Assembly: GCA_012932865.1 (NCBI GenBank)
Contig: SAXG01000007.1
Span: 558,001-622,000, forward strand
Direction of reading: 5' to 3'
Origin: Amylostereum areolatum
Lineage: Eukaryota > Basidiomycota > Agaricomycetes > Russulales > Stereaceae
DNA length: 64,000 bases
Of the stretch, positions 22,017-32,967 are shown piece by piece. A program made the position numbers and the translations under genes. The notes under the pieces were generated by a model. It worked only from the letters and a program-made list of their open reading frames with translations. It did not search any database and was not told the DNA's origin. The first letter of the stretch is position 1; each line of letters begins with the position of its first letter.

Positions 22017-24493
22017 TCATCGCCGCGCCTCCACGATCTCCACCCCTTCCTTCTCTTTCTCCGTACTGCTCCTCCCACTCCCATCTTCCTCCACATCCGC
22101 CCTCGCCTCCTGTGCCCCCTCCCCACCCCACCCCCTCGCGGCGTGTCCCTCCACGGTCGGCACCGGCCCCGTGAACCAGTGCACGCCGCCATACCTGGGG
22201 AAGTAATACCAGACGACGGAGAGGACGAGCACGCCGCCCAGGACGACGACGGTGTAATTCATGTCCGCGACGGACGTCGCCTTCGTGGTCGGGAACAAAA
22301 AGACGGTGCCCATGAACGCCATGAAGCCCACGGAGATCGTCGCGCACGGCAAGCTCTACACGCCCCACCGCACCGTCGGCCCTCGGTCCTCGCACGCACG
22401 GCACACGGCAGGATACGCACGAACCGCCCCAGCGAGAACGGCCCCGGCTTGAACCCGTTCTCCTTCCTCCATATCCACCGCGCGGCGATCGGGATCGCGT
22501 ACGCGACGTACAAGCCCGTGACGCTGATCGCGAACACGGCGTTGATCGCTTGCGTGCCCGCGAACGCGAGCAGGCCGAGCAGGAGCGCGGCGATCGCGGT
22601 GAACCACACGGTGTTGACGGGCGTCTTGGTGTAGGCGTTCATGCGGTAGAGGTAGGACGAGAAGGGGAGCGCGCCATCGCGGGAGAAGGCGAAGGATTGG
22701 CGGGAGGCGGCCAGCATCTAGGGGAAGGGTCAAGACTTGCGGTGGCGGGAAAGGGGAGGGAGACGAACCATGCTGGAGCCCATGAAGTACCTGCGCACAG
22801 GAACACCCGGTCAACGCGCATACACGCGGGCAGAACGGAAAGGACGCACTGTACGGCCACAACGAACGCCCAGACCGCCAACGTGCCCTTCTGCCCGAAG
22901 CTGTTGAAGAAGATGGTCGCCATCGGCTGTTCGCTGTTCACCAGAGCGTCGAGGTCCGTGCCCATGCAAAATGCGAGAGACACGTTGATGGCTAGACGAC
23001 GCGGTTACTCCAACGGTATAGAAGCGAGGGCAGAAAGGGGACGTACCCCAACCGAGGACACCAGCGATAGCAATGGCCCACACGATTGCCCACGGGACGG
23101 CCGTCGCGGCATTGGAAGCTTCCTCACTGATGTGAACGCTCGAGTCAAAGGAGCCTAGATGTTATGGCCCATAACCATCAATCTTCAGTCTATGTGAACA
23201 TGACAAGAACGTACAGATGGTCCAAAGAGGAGCAAGGAAGCTGAGAATGAACGCGTAACCATCTGGCCAGTCATATTCTATAACAGACGTGTCAGCTTTC
23301 TGGGGTACAGAGGACGAACAAAAGCGCCCGACCGTTCGTAAAGTTTCCCAGAGCAAAGCTGGCGCTGTTGCGTTGCTCGGCCGGCGTCGCGGCGGGCAGC
23401 GCGATGATGACGGCAAAACACAGCCTGACAGCGACCGTTCCTCAGCCAAGGGTAGATACGCAAGAGGAGGGGAAGGATAACGCACAAGACGTTCAACACG
23501 ACGTACACGCTCTGCATGCGGGCCAGCAGACGCGTTCCAAGACAGCAGAGGACCGCATGCGTGAGGATGATGGCCGCATATACCGCACTGTCCGACGTTC
23601 GCGTCAGGGAAGCGTGTGTGAGTGGAGAGGGGGCGTACAAAGTCGTCCCGCTCGAAGCCTCGTATCCGGTTCCGATGTTGGCAGCCGCCATGACTTGGAC
23701 GGCAGCACCCCAATCAATGCTGGCAACGGCGGCGATAGAGCCAACAGTGTTGGAGTCTTCGCGGGCAAGTCAGTGCGTGGCCTCGGAAAGGAGCAGGGAG
23801 GGTGCATACAGCCTACGATCCACGCGAGGAGATTTCGCCAGTGGGGCGATGACAACGAATGCGTCCAAAAGTATAACTTGGGCGAAGCGTCAGAATGGAG
23901 ATCAAGGGGTTGGGCTTGGAGCAAGGCGAAACGTACCCCACCGGAGGTCGGTGCCGCCGACGCGAGCTCCGCCATGGACATGCCGACGAAAAGGATAAGA
24001 ATGCTTGCAACGGCCCACTTTTCTCGGGAAATCATCAGCGAGAAAGAGGGAACAGAAGAGATGGAGGACGCACGCCCCAGACCATGGCTGCAGGCCCGCC
24101 ATTTGGGATGGAGTAGAAGAGGACGGAACTATCGCATCGAGGGCGTTCAGAGACTAGAGGAGGGGAACGAAGATAGGAGTAGCTCACGCGATGCTGGGTA
24201 GGAGACCGATGATACTGAACGCGATGCCGAATACCTGGAAAAAAACAGGTTAGGATCAAGCTTCCACCCAGTCGACCACGCGATACTCGTTCTCCCCCCA
24301 TCGGCCGCGCAATGATATCCCCTTCTCCCACGGCCGCCCATACCCGCAAAGAGAGACGAAAAAACAACTCGAATCGCACCTCTAACGGCGTGAACGCCCG
24401 CTGGAACTCCTGCTTGTACCCGAGCTCCGCAAGGAGACTCTCGTCTGCGAGGGCAACCCCAGTCTTCGTTCCCTCCTTCTTTTCGTCGGCCAT
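22017..24493 (-). CDS. APC-family amino acid/GABA/choline-type permease 2
   Basis: Tandem paralogue of permease 1, same strand, separated by about 500 bases. It starts MADEKKEGTKTGVALADESL and shares the family segments GYKQEFQRAFTPLEV, YSIPNGGPAAMVWG, FVGMSMAELASAAPTSGG, IDWGAAVQVMAAANIG, CMGTDLDALVNSEQPMATIF and MLAASRQSFAFSRDGALPFSS, then YYFPRYGGVHWFTGPVPTVEG. Intron positions look parallel to those of the neighbour, supporting local duplication. The cytosolic ends differ most, which often reflects different regulation or turnover. The substrate is not known. Confidence 0.9.
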
Positions 24494-25326
24494 ACGTAAT
24501 CGTCCTGCGGGGTCGTCTCTCTTGCGAGCTAGGGAGGTGGACCGTGAAGCCTGAAGAGCGAAGCGTGAGCAGAAAGGAACAAAGCGAAAAAAGCAAAACC
24601 CGCGTCCTGACCTTATGTACTCTACATCGGTGTGTAAGTACCCTCCTGACGCTGTGGTTACATCAGATCAGAAGAAGGCGGAGAAGCTCCGCTGATTGAG
24701 CCTGAAGAGGTCCGTGGGACGGTGGGCATCTATCTTTGGTTCCAGAGGACGAAGGCAAACAGGACACTATAACTATCGGCGCCAACGAGATAAGCTTCCT
24801 CAAGGCAACAAGCGCTTCGCCTACGTTAGGGATGTCGAGAATCACGTTCATGCATTCCCCATCTACAGCAAGGAAGAGCGAGACACAACGTGTGGAAGAA
24901 GAGACATGGACGTTGTACACGGCGACGACGGGCGTCGTCGGGGCACGACCAAGTCGAAGACTCGAACCGCTCTGCTTCGCAGCGAACCGAGCCGACGTCT
25001 CACAAGATCCGGGTCGGCGGTCGCTCAATCAGGAAACCCTAACCCCATTCTGGGAGCGACAAAAATGTCAAGCAACCTTCAATTTATCATCGTACAACAT
25101 ACTTAAATCATCAGGAGGGTAGAAAGCAAGAGAAGCGGGCCGGGAAAGCGACGTTATACAAGACGGGTTCTTCAGAGCGGATGGGATATCTCATGGGAGC
25201 TGCGGGCGACCTGCGGGGGAGTCAGGGCCATGCGCGTTGTGCCGAAGAACTGTGGGTTTGAAGGAGACGCACCGGACGAGGGCGGTGGTGGACATGTCGG
25301 GGACAGCGTGCGGAGCATTGTTGCGG
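24494..25326. other. no supported gene
   Basis: Promoter side of permease 2 and downstream side of the BolA gene. Frames at 24696-25122 are open but show no recognisable motif and no clear splice structure. Confidence 0.45.
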
Positions 25327-25800
25327 CTATGAACGCTGCTCAGCCCATTGCTTCGGCGTCAACGTTTTCTACGCAGGCGCCCAGGGGAACCACAGGCAAA
25401 CGGGAACATGTTATACTTATGTGAGAGAAAAGAAAGATCGCAATCCCGCACCTGCGTGAACGCGTGGATCTGTGCAATCTCGTCCTTCAGGATTTCGTTG
25501 ACTGCAGCGCGACCAGACCGAGTTATTCAACGCGGGGGAGGGGGGCCTGCGCGGAGGACGCGACGCACCCATTCGATGTCTCGCCAGCGTCGACTTGCCC
25601 GCGAACGCCTGCGCAGCCGCCCGCGATAAGTACAGCGTTCGTTCGCCGAGAAAGGCCGCGCGACGCCGCGCACGCACCTCGCTCACGATCAGCACCGCGT
25701 ACTTGTCCCCGCACCCGCCCGACTCGTCCAGCACCTCTACGTGCTCCACCGCGAGCTTGCTCTTGAGCACGCGCTCGATGTCTGAGGCCAGCACGGGCAT
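25327..25800 (-). CDS. BolA-like protein, Fra2/BOLA2 type
   Basis: Four exons (25800-25678, 25608-25569, 25501-25452, 25368-25327) total 255 nt, 84 aa, the usual length for cytosolic BolA2/Fra2. This protein binds [2Fe-2S] clusters with a monothiol glutaredoxin and takes part in iron sensing and cluster delivery. The fold is visible: MPVLASDIERVLKSKL, then VEVLDESGGCGDKYAVLIVSE with the conserved Cys-Gly-Asp loop, then KSTLARHRMVNE with the invariant His, and AFTQKTLTPKQWAEQRS. There is no mitochondrial leader, which favours BolA2 over BolA1/BolA3. The small exons explain why no long open frame is seen. Confidence 0.93.
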
Positions 25801-26261
25801 AGTTACAGTTTTTCGAAATTCCGGGTCTGGGCCAGGTGCCGCGGTTGAATGTTGACAGGTGGGGAGAGGGGGGAGGCTCCAGGTGGTGGTCTGGATTGAA
25901 GGGGGGGAAGGAGAGCGGGGCAAATCTGATAAGATGCCGCGCCATCTGATAAGATTCCCAGGAGGCCTGCGGACGAGGGAGATCTTCGCAGGGCGCGTGT
26001 GAGCGGGTCGCTTATAGATTAGATCGTGCACGCCTCAGACTCATGGGACTCAGGAAAGGGATATCATTGAGTGGAGGTGGGTATGTGCCGTATGGCTATC
26101 GGCTATGTGAGCAGGAGAGGCTGAGACCGAGACCGAGACCGGCAGTCTGACGTATCGTACGAAGGTATCGAATCTGCGACATCGTCCCCGCGGCCCAGCC
26201 CGAACTCGAAACCCAGGACCCAGTGAGTGCATCGTGCGTCGTCACCCACGTCAAGCCCACC
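25801..26261. other. BolA promoter and P2 3' region
   Basis: No gene is supported. The stretch separates two minus-strand genes. Confidence 0.5.
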
Positions 26262-27051
26262 TCACGCCGACGTCCTCCGACCCGCAGGACCGCACGCACG
26301 CTCTTGCAGAAGCGACAGCGGACGCAGACCCGCCGTCCGTGTGGGGTGCTTGGACCGGGGCGCGGACGCGGCAGCGCGGGCGTATGCTTGCATTTGCTCG
26401 CGGCGGGCGGAATCGTCGATGAAGGAGGGCACGGTGCGTGTTCGGGCGCGGTGCGGGACGGACAGCGGGCAGCCGGGCACTTCACACGTTGTTTTGCTGA
26501 GCGCGGCACCGCGGTCCCAGCCCCAGGCCTGGGTCCAGCCGTCGTCGCTGTAGAGGGATGGAGCGGGTGGTGTGGAGGGGGAAGCGGCAGGCGTCGACGC
26601 GGTGCTGAAAGCGGACGACGGGGAGGAGGTGAGGGTGGGGGTCGATTGTGGAGAATCGGAGCATGCTTCCGGGAGATAAACGTCTTCCGAGGGCGAGAAG
26701 ATGAGTGCGTTAGGACCGATGCTCGCATGCCAATGCCAGGGAGGACGAAGTTTGCTTACTGTCGTTCCAGAACGGTTTGATGTAAAGCTTCGGACGTTGG
26801 AGCACGGGAGCACGGGGAGGAGGCACGGTCTCCTGCATCTGTGGGCGGAAGGGAGGGAGATGGATGGATTCGCTCGAGGAGAGCAGCCGATGTACGAGAA
26901 GGCGCTTGATGGCCCGGAGGACGAGCGCGCCGAGCGCGTCGAGGAGTGCAGTCCTCCTCCTCCTACTCCGCATCAGCGATCGACCGAGAGACACAAGGCA
27001 AGGCGGCGTAGGAAGTCGTGAGCGCAGCTCGGAAAGCAAAGACGAGGACAT
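26262..27051 (-). CDS. small paralogous-family protein P2
   Basis: Two exons (27051-26760, 26683-26262) total 714 nt, 237 aa, with a 76-nt intron after the first codon base, as in P1 and P3. It starts MSSSLLSELRSRLP, has a basic stretch RSRRRRTALLDAL aligned with the RRRRT-MFLL region of P1, and ends with the family motif FIDDSARREQMQAYARAAA followed by GLRPLSLLQERACG. No known domain is recognised. It is the only one of the three with an intact start and continuous frame over the whole aligned length, so it best represents the family. Confidence 0.6.
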
Positions 27052-27858
27052 GGAGGGCAAAGGAGAGATCTGAGCTGCAAGGCCGTTTGGAACGTGGTCT
27101 TATTGTATGTTCTCCAGACAGGTTAGGGCCCGAGATTTGCGCCTGACCTGGGCGTTCGCTGTGAATAGAGGCCGTCTATTTGTCTTGTCTGAGCACTGTG
27201 TGAGATCGTCCAGATGACTTTGACGAGAAGGGAGGAACGTCTTTGTTGTCTTGCTCCGATAAGCTGCCGCCAGATGTGGGTACTGTCGTATTGTTGCGAG
27301 GGACCGTGGATGGACGAGACAGCGATTGCCGGGGACGATGAAGAGAGATCTTGGCTATGTTTTTGTGTCGGAGACTCGATGGCTAGAGAGTGCGTAAGAC
27401 GGAAGAAGAACAGGGCGACCGACGTCGACGTCGACGACGATGGTCGTGTTTGGTACCGTCGTGTCTTGTCTCAGCTCAGCTCATCCTGAAACACGACTAC
27501 TGACTTCCGTCTAACGAGCCTTTTGAACCAGCCGAAGAGGTCCTTGTCCGTCTGCCCAATGCTTCTAGGGACAACTCTCTGTACTTATGCTATGTATGCA
27601 TTTATCCACTGCGATTCCACATCAACGGACGCCAGTTGGGACGCTCTCTGGATGCTCCTGGCCCGACTTGCTTTCGTCTCCCTCGTCTGTCGCGCATCAC
27701 AACCTATGCAAATGCGCCGTGGCTGGCATTCCTTTGGCGACGTCCGATCCGGAAAAGTTACTGGTTAACCGTGGTGCGTTTGTATGCGCATCAATATACA
27801 TGTCGTCGTCTGACCCCGTCTTCCCCCATCATAGCAATAGATTGTACACACAAACACC
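27052..27858. other. no supported gene
   Basis: Lies between P2 and the SDR gene. Only short frames without motifs are present. Confidence 0.45.
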
Positions 27859-29093
27859 CTACCACGCCCGATGACCTCCATCGACGAAGATGCTGTCACG
27901 AGTTGGTCAGTCCCCACAACGCGCTCGCTCGATCGAAGGACTCACTCGCTCCCAGTGCAATACGACGACGCGTCCGACGCGAGCCAGGTAATCGCCCCTC
28001 GGAGCTCATCCGGGCGCCCCAAACGGCCCATCGGGTTCTTGGACGACCATTCCGCCAGCAGGTGAGGCTGGGTGTCCATGAACGCCCCCGTCAACCTGGT
28101 CGCCGTCGCCGTCCGTCCGTGAGCGACTATCCTGAAAGGCGCGACAAGGAAGGGAGGGCTCACTTCGTATTGATGTATCCCGGCGAGAGCGAGTTCACGC
28201 GGATGCCCTCCGGGGCGAGCTCGCACGCCATGCTCCGCGTCATCTGCTTCACGGCGGATTTGCCCGTGTTGTACGAGACCCACGCTTGGCCCTTTTTTCC
28301 AGATGTTCGTCAACAAAGAACGACGGAGAGGCAGCGAAGGGCATACGTGGTTGGTGACGCTCCCGCTGATGGACGCGATCAAGATGATGCTGCCCGGCGT
28401 CTTGAACTTCCTCATCTGTCTCCCCGCCGCCTGCGCCGTGTACAGCACGCCGTTGACGTTGATGTCCATTACCTGCACAACGCGACCAGCACCGATCAGT
28501 CCCGGTCCCAACCTCGCCGACCAAGCGCGGACGCTCACCTGCTCAAACGTCTCCTTGTCGTAGTCCAAGCAGTCCTTGGACGGCTTCAACACGCCCGCGT
28601 TGGCCACACACACGTCCATCCGACCCTCCCTCTCCCCGACCATCTCCCCGATCTTCCACATGCCCTCCTGGTCCGTCACGTCCCCCCTCACATACTCCAG
28701 CCGCCGCGCCCCGCCCTCGATCCGTCCGACATACTCCCGGCTCGCGGCGAAGTCGTCCCCGGGCTGGGCGGCCAGATCGACGCAGTACACCGCACGGCAC
28801 CCCGCCTCGGACAGCGCGACGGCGAGGTCCAGTCCGATCCCGCGGTTCGCGCCCGTGACGAGCGCGACGCGGTCCGTCAGCGCGAACTCGTCGAAGATCT
28901 TGGGCTTGACGGGTCCCTGGGGGTGCGCCCGGGCGGCGAGCGCGGCTTCGACGCCGAGCGGGGCGAGCGGGGCGACGGACTGGGGGGGTGTGGTCTTGGG
29001 CGCGGAGGAGTAGAGACGGCCGGGCAGAGTGCGAGCGAGCTTCGCGGTGGAGGTGGGGCGGACGAGGCTGCGACGAAGAGTGGATGCTAGCAT
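27859..29093 (-). CDS. short-chain dehydrogenase/reductase, mitochondrial-type leader
   Basis: Multi-exon classical SDR. The start MLASTLRRSLVRPTSTAKL is rich in Arg, Ser and Ala and looks like a mitochondrial presequence. The Rossmann motif VALVTGANRGIGLDL, the NAGV motif (VCVANAGVLKP), the catalytic Ser region ASISGS and the YNTGK (Y-x-x-x-K) motif are all present, followed by SPGYINT. The last exon reads DIFVDGGHRAW, typical of polyol and sorbose-type reductases. It should carry out NAD(P)H-linked carbonyl/alcohol conversion; the substrate is unknown. The start is the first ATG before the leader. A TATA-like ATAAATA lies about 65 bases upstream on the minus strand. Confidence 0.9.
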
Positions 29094-30151
29094 GATGGTA
29101 GAAGTAGGAATGGGGGCGGTATTCGCTGGGTAGGCTACTGCACGCGTGCTCTGGTATTTATGCCGTCGCTGAACCCCCTCCTCTCACGAGGCATGACCCC
29201 ATTACGGCGCTGCAGAATGCAGCTCAGTTCGTCCAGCTGACCACGCATCCCGCCTTCCGCCCGCTTCTTGTCTCTAATTTTGAAACAGCGCGTTATCTCG
29301 GTTGTGAGGAGGAAGAAACCCGTGGACGTCTTCGCAGCAGCGAGCGATCTCGGGTTTTTGGATTTGGGCCGCGTAAGAGTACCAGGACTGTACCAGGTGG
29401 TCGAGTCGAAGCCCGTCCGTCGCGATCACGTGGATGGATATCGCCCGTCACGCGGTCGACGGTGCATGATGGTTTCTTTAGCCGTCGAAGGTATCCACAC
29501 ACCGCGCACGGCCGCCGTAGCCTGGAATTGAGGTAGAACGGTGCTCGCTGCAACCGTGGGGTAGGTTGGCCCCTCTATTTGAAGGACGATCGTCCTTGGG
29601 ACGCGTCACCGGACTCCCCTAGTATGCAGCGATGCACACATGCCTGATGTGCCCAAGAGAAAGTCCGGAGAAAAGGTATGCACCAATGACACACAGCAGA
29701 TGTTGACCAGTCCGCACTGACCCTGCCGGAACAAGGCCAGCAACCGATGAGGTCAGCTGCGCGTGCTGTATCTTGCTCGGCGAGAAGACCACTCGAATCC
29801 TCAGAACCAAGTCGAACGATGGTATGTTCCACATCGCCGTGTCTTTTGTTCGTTTTGCTACAGCCATAGTTTGCCGTGTTAGCGTTTATTCCATCGTGTC
29901 CGTAGTCAGCCTTCCTTGCTCGACTCTACCCTGGTTGATGCTCACGAGCCATGATGCGCCAGAACCTAGAGCAGCACGACGCTTGTGGTAAAAAAAAAGC
30001 ATGCGAGTTATGCAGATTATCATACAACATTGAACAAACCGACCTGACTCCACCGGCGCAATCCACCCGAAGAAAAGGAAAAGGGAAGTACATACATTTG
30101 AGTACACGCCGAGCCGCCGCCGTCCCTGCCCAGCCTGCCACATCCAGAGGC
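29094..30151. other. no supported gene
   Basis: SDR promoter region followed by sequence with only short unrecognised frames. Confidence 0.45.
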
Positions 30152-30834
30152 CTACTGAAGCGCTAGCCCTGTCCTCCGCGGAAGGATGAGCGGCCGCAGG
30201 ATCGACTGCCAACGATGCAGTTCCGGCTCAGGAAGGCCGTGCTGGCGCGAGAGAAGCAGAGGCCGGAGCCCCGAATGCGGTCTGGGCGCAGGCGCTCTCT
30301 GGGCGGCCGCGCACGCGAAGGACTGCAATCGGGCGCGTCGAAGCGGGTCCTCGACGAGATACGGGAACGAGACGAAGATGGGCGGTGGTTTGGACGAAGG
30401 GGCGAGGATAGGGGCGTGTTTCGCGGATACGACGATTTTGCGATTATGAAGGAGCGGCGCCGCGTCTTCCGAGGTGCAAGGGGTGACGATGACGGCGGAG
30501 TCGGAGAGGAGGTCTGAAGGAGATATGGTGGGCGTAGGCGGGGCGGAGCTCGAGGGAGAGGTGCATGTTGGCGAGCTGGGCGTTGGCGGGTGTGGACGAA
30601 ACGATAAAGGGTCTTGAAAACCCGGTCAGAGATGTCGGTTCGCATGCAATGAAAAAGGGCCGCACCTCGTACATGATCCCACCATACGTCTTGTGCGATG
30701 AGGATATAGGGGGCCGCCAGCTCCCTGATGGACCGATAGGGATGTCTGAAGACGGCGTAGATGCGGCAGAGGACGGTGCAGAAGGCCTGGACGGTGACCA
30801 CGACGTCAAGCACGGCCACTGCGAGGATGAACAT
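30152..30834 (-). CDS. small paralogous-family protein P3
   Basis: Two exons (30834-30666, 30612-30152) total 630 nt, 209 aa. Exon 1 encodes MFILAVAVLDVVVTVQAF and VLCRIYAVF, matching P1 at most positions. Exon 2 has SDLLSDSAVIVTPCTSEDA, KHAPILAPS, then EDPLRRARLQSFACAAA and LRPLLLSRQHGLPEPEL. The intron phase matches P1 and P2. Upstream, 30965-30840 is a separate 41-codon frame starting MSSDSPTSP that corresponds to the amino end of P2 but is out of frame with this exon. The gene may therefore be truncated by a frameshift or regulated by an upstream frame. Function unknown. Confidence 0.55.
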
Positions 30835-32967
30835 GGTCAATCGTGAGGGGGCTTCGGGTGCGAGAGTGGCCGAGATATCATTGAAAAGGCGTCGAGCTTT
30901 ATGTATGGAGCAAAAGCGGTGTGTCTTGGGAGGTGAGACGGGCTGGTGGGCGAGTCCGAGGACATTTTGGTTCAGCCTGGTGCGGTAGGGGCAGCTGGCG
31001 TGCCGTTTGGGGAAAACTAGGGACGGTTGTCTCATCCAGCGGGTCCGTCAGTCCATTTTGAGACCGCGTATTTGGGGGTCGTCCGGTCGTCGTGCATCGG
31101 GTGAGAACCGATGCTGGTTGAATCCTGATACGTAGTACTAGTACGGTCGACCGACGCGATGCACCAGTCTACGGTGACTGGCTTTCACAGTTCGAGGGTG
31201 TGAGAAATGTGGTCGAATATCAGAGATATGAGCTAGCAATTGTAAGCACTTGCGATCGGTGGAAGTTCGACGAGGAGTCGAAGAGGTTGAGGGATACAAA
31301 GAGTCTTCTGAAAGACTGAAACGCGTGAACACGTGCCTTCCAGGAAACTGACGTTCGCCGCTGCGTTGCCAGCTTGCCCTCTACCCAACATTTGGGCGAC
31401 GAACCCCTGTCGATGGGGTCGCGATACACCGCATCCAAGCCGGGGAACCAGTGTACCTCCACGGCGATCCAGCCTGGACATAGCTGGACATCCGCCTCCT
31501 GAACCAGAAAGAGCGTACGTCCGTTGTCGTCCGTGCGTTCCCTTCGTTGCTGAGATCATTTTTTCTATGAAGGCAGCATCCCACCTCCTCTGAAAACCTT
31601 CTCACTCGACATCCGCGTATGTGATTGGGGATCAAGTCTCGACAGGCCGTGCCAGCGACCCGCATCTCCTCTTGCGCACGTCTCAAGTAACATGGGCCAA
31701 CGGGTTCGACATCGCGTTTTGGACTGGACTCTCCGTCTCAGCCCACTGGCAGTTTGAAACCCAATGCACGCGTCCCGTCCGGCAGTTCGAGACACGCTCC
31801 GCACGGGAGACATAAAATGCGAAATAGGCGTGCGTTCTCGTTCTATCACCCTCGCACCTCCCCTTGACGCATCTACCCGCATTTTCTGCCTTCGGACCTT
31901 TACCACCTTCGCGTCACGTCAAGTCGAGCATCTTCAGCAGAACACGGCCGCGTCCTGCCCCTGGTAGTCGTTGCCGGCAGAAGCCAACACGAGGTTGTTT
32001 GTGGTTTCTGAACACAATATGGCGCGGACAGTCGCGCCGGCCCCTCCTCTTCCGCACCCCTTTTTCGCTCCCGTCCGGCTTGCGGGCCAGGTCCTAGGCC
32101 CCTACCGCAATGGATAGAGGACAGTCGTCATCAAGACACAAACAGATATTCTCAGAGCAGCGCCAGATGTCGGACGGACGGATAAAAGGCGTGGGTACAC
32201 AGGAGCACGAACGGATGGAACCCAGGGTGAACGCTCAAGCTGAGAGAGGGACGATGCAAGGTGGGTAAACCGGCTTCACGGCATGTTTATCCTCGTAAAG
32301 TGCGCTAACGTTCTCGCGCACTTCTGCCCAGGTCGATACAATGGTCCCGTTACAAGGTGTGATTTCTGAACGCCGTTTGGCCGTACCGAAGGAGGATCTG
32401 GGGCGGAACAGGTTGCGGCCTCACGTACGATGCGGAGGGCGTCTACCCCCTTTTCCTCGGCGCTTCTGACGGTGATACTTGTTTACTTTCCTTCACTTGC
32501 TATTATTAATACGGAATCCAGTTCCGCGCACAGCAGTCGACCTCGAGGCTTGGGGCAAGGGCAATTTGTACACATCTCTTGTCTCTTCCCCCACGTTCCT
32601 ACGCTCCGAAGCTGCGGTCGTTGACTTCCCTTCGCAATATCCTACTTCAAGCCGAAGCTCCCTGTTCGTACCAGTTTGGACTCTGAGCACCGGTTGAGGT
32701 TCACCTATCTTTGGTAGATTCTATATCGCTGATCGGATTTCCATCTACCCTGGTTCTCGTCAAACTCCATATCGTTCAATTGCAGTCTCAGGATTCTCGC
32801 ATCCAAGCTTCCTCCGGAGTAAACTCCTCTCCGAGTTGGAAGGAAAATATGCGCTGACTGATCGCCCATACCAGATTGGGCCCTCGTCCCACTTCCTACC
32901 TTCGTCCCAAGTATCATCTGCAGTACATCCATAAAATTCCCCATAAACACTCGACCGACGATAAACA
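30835..32967. other. intergenic region between divergent P3 and TPR-CHAT 2
   Basis: The part next to P3 (about 30840-30990) is similar to the region upstream of P1, including a CTCGGACTCGC element. The rest has only short unrecognised frames and probably holds the TPR-CHAT 2 promoter. Confidence 0.45.
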
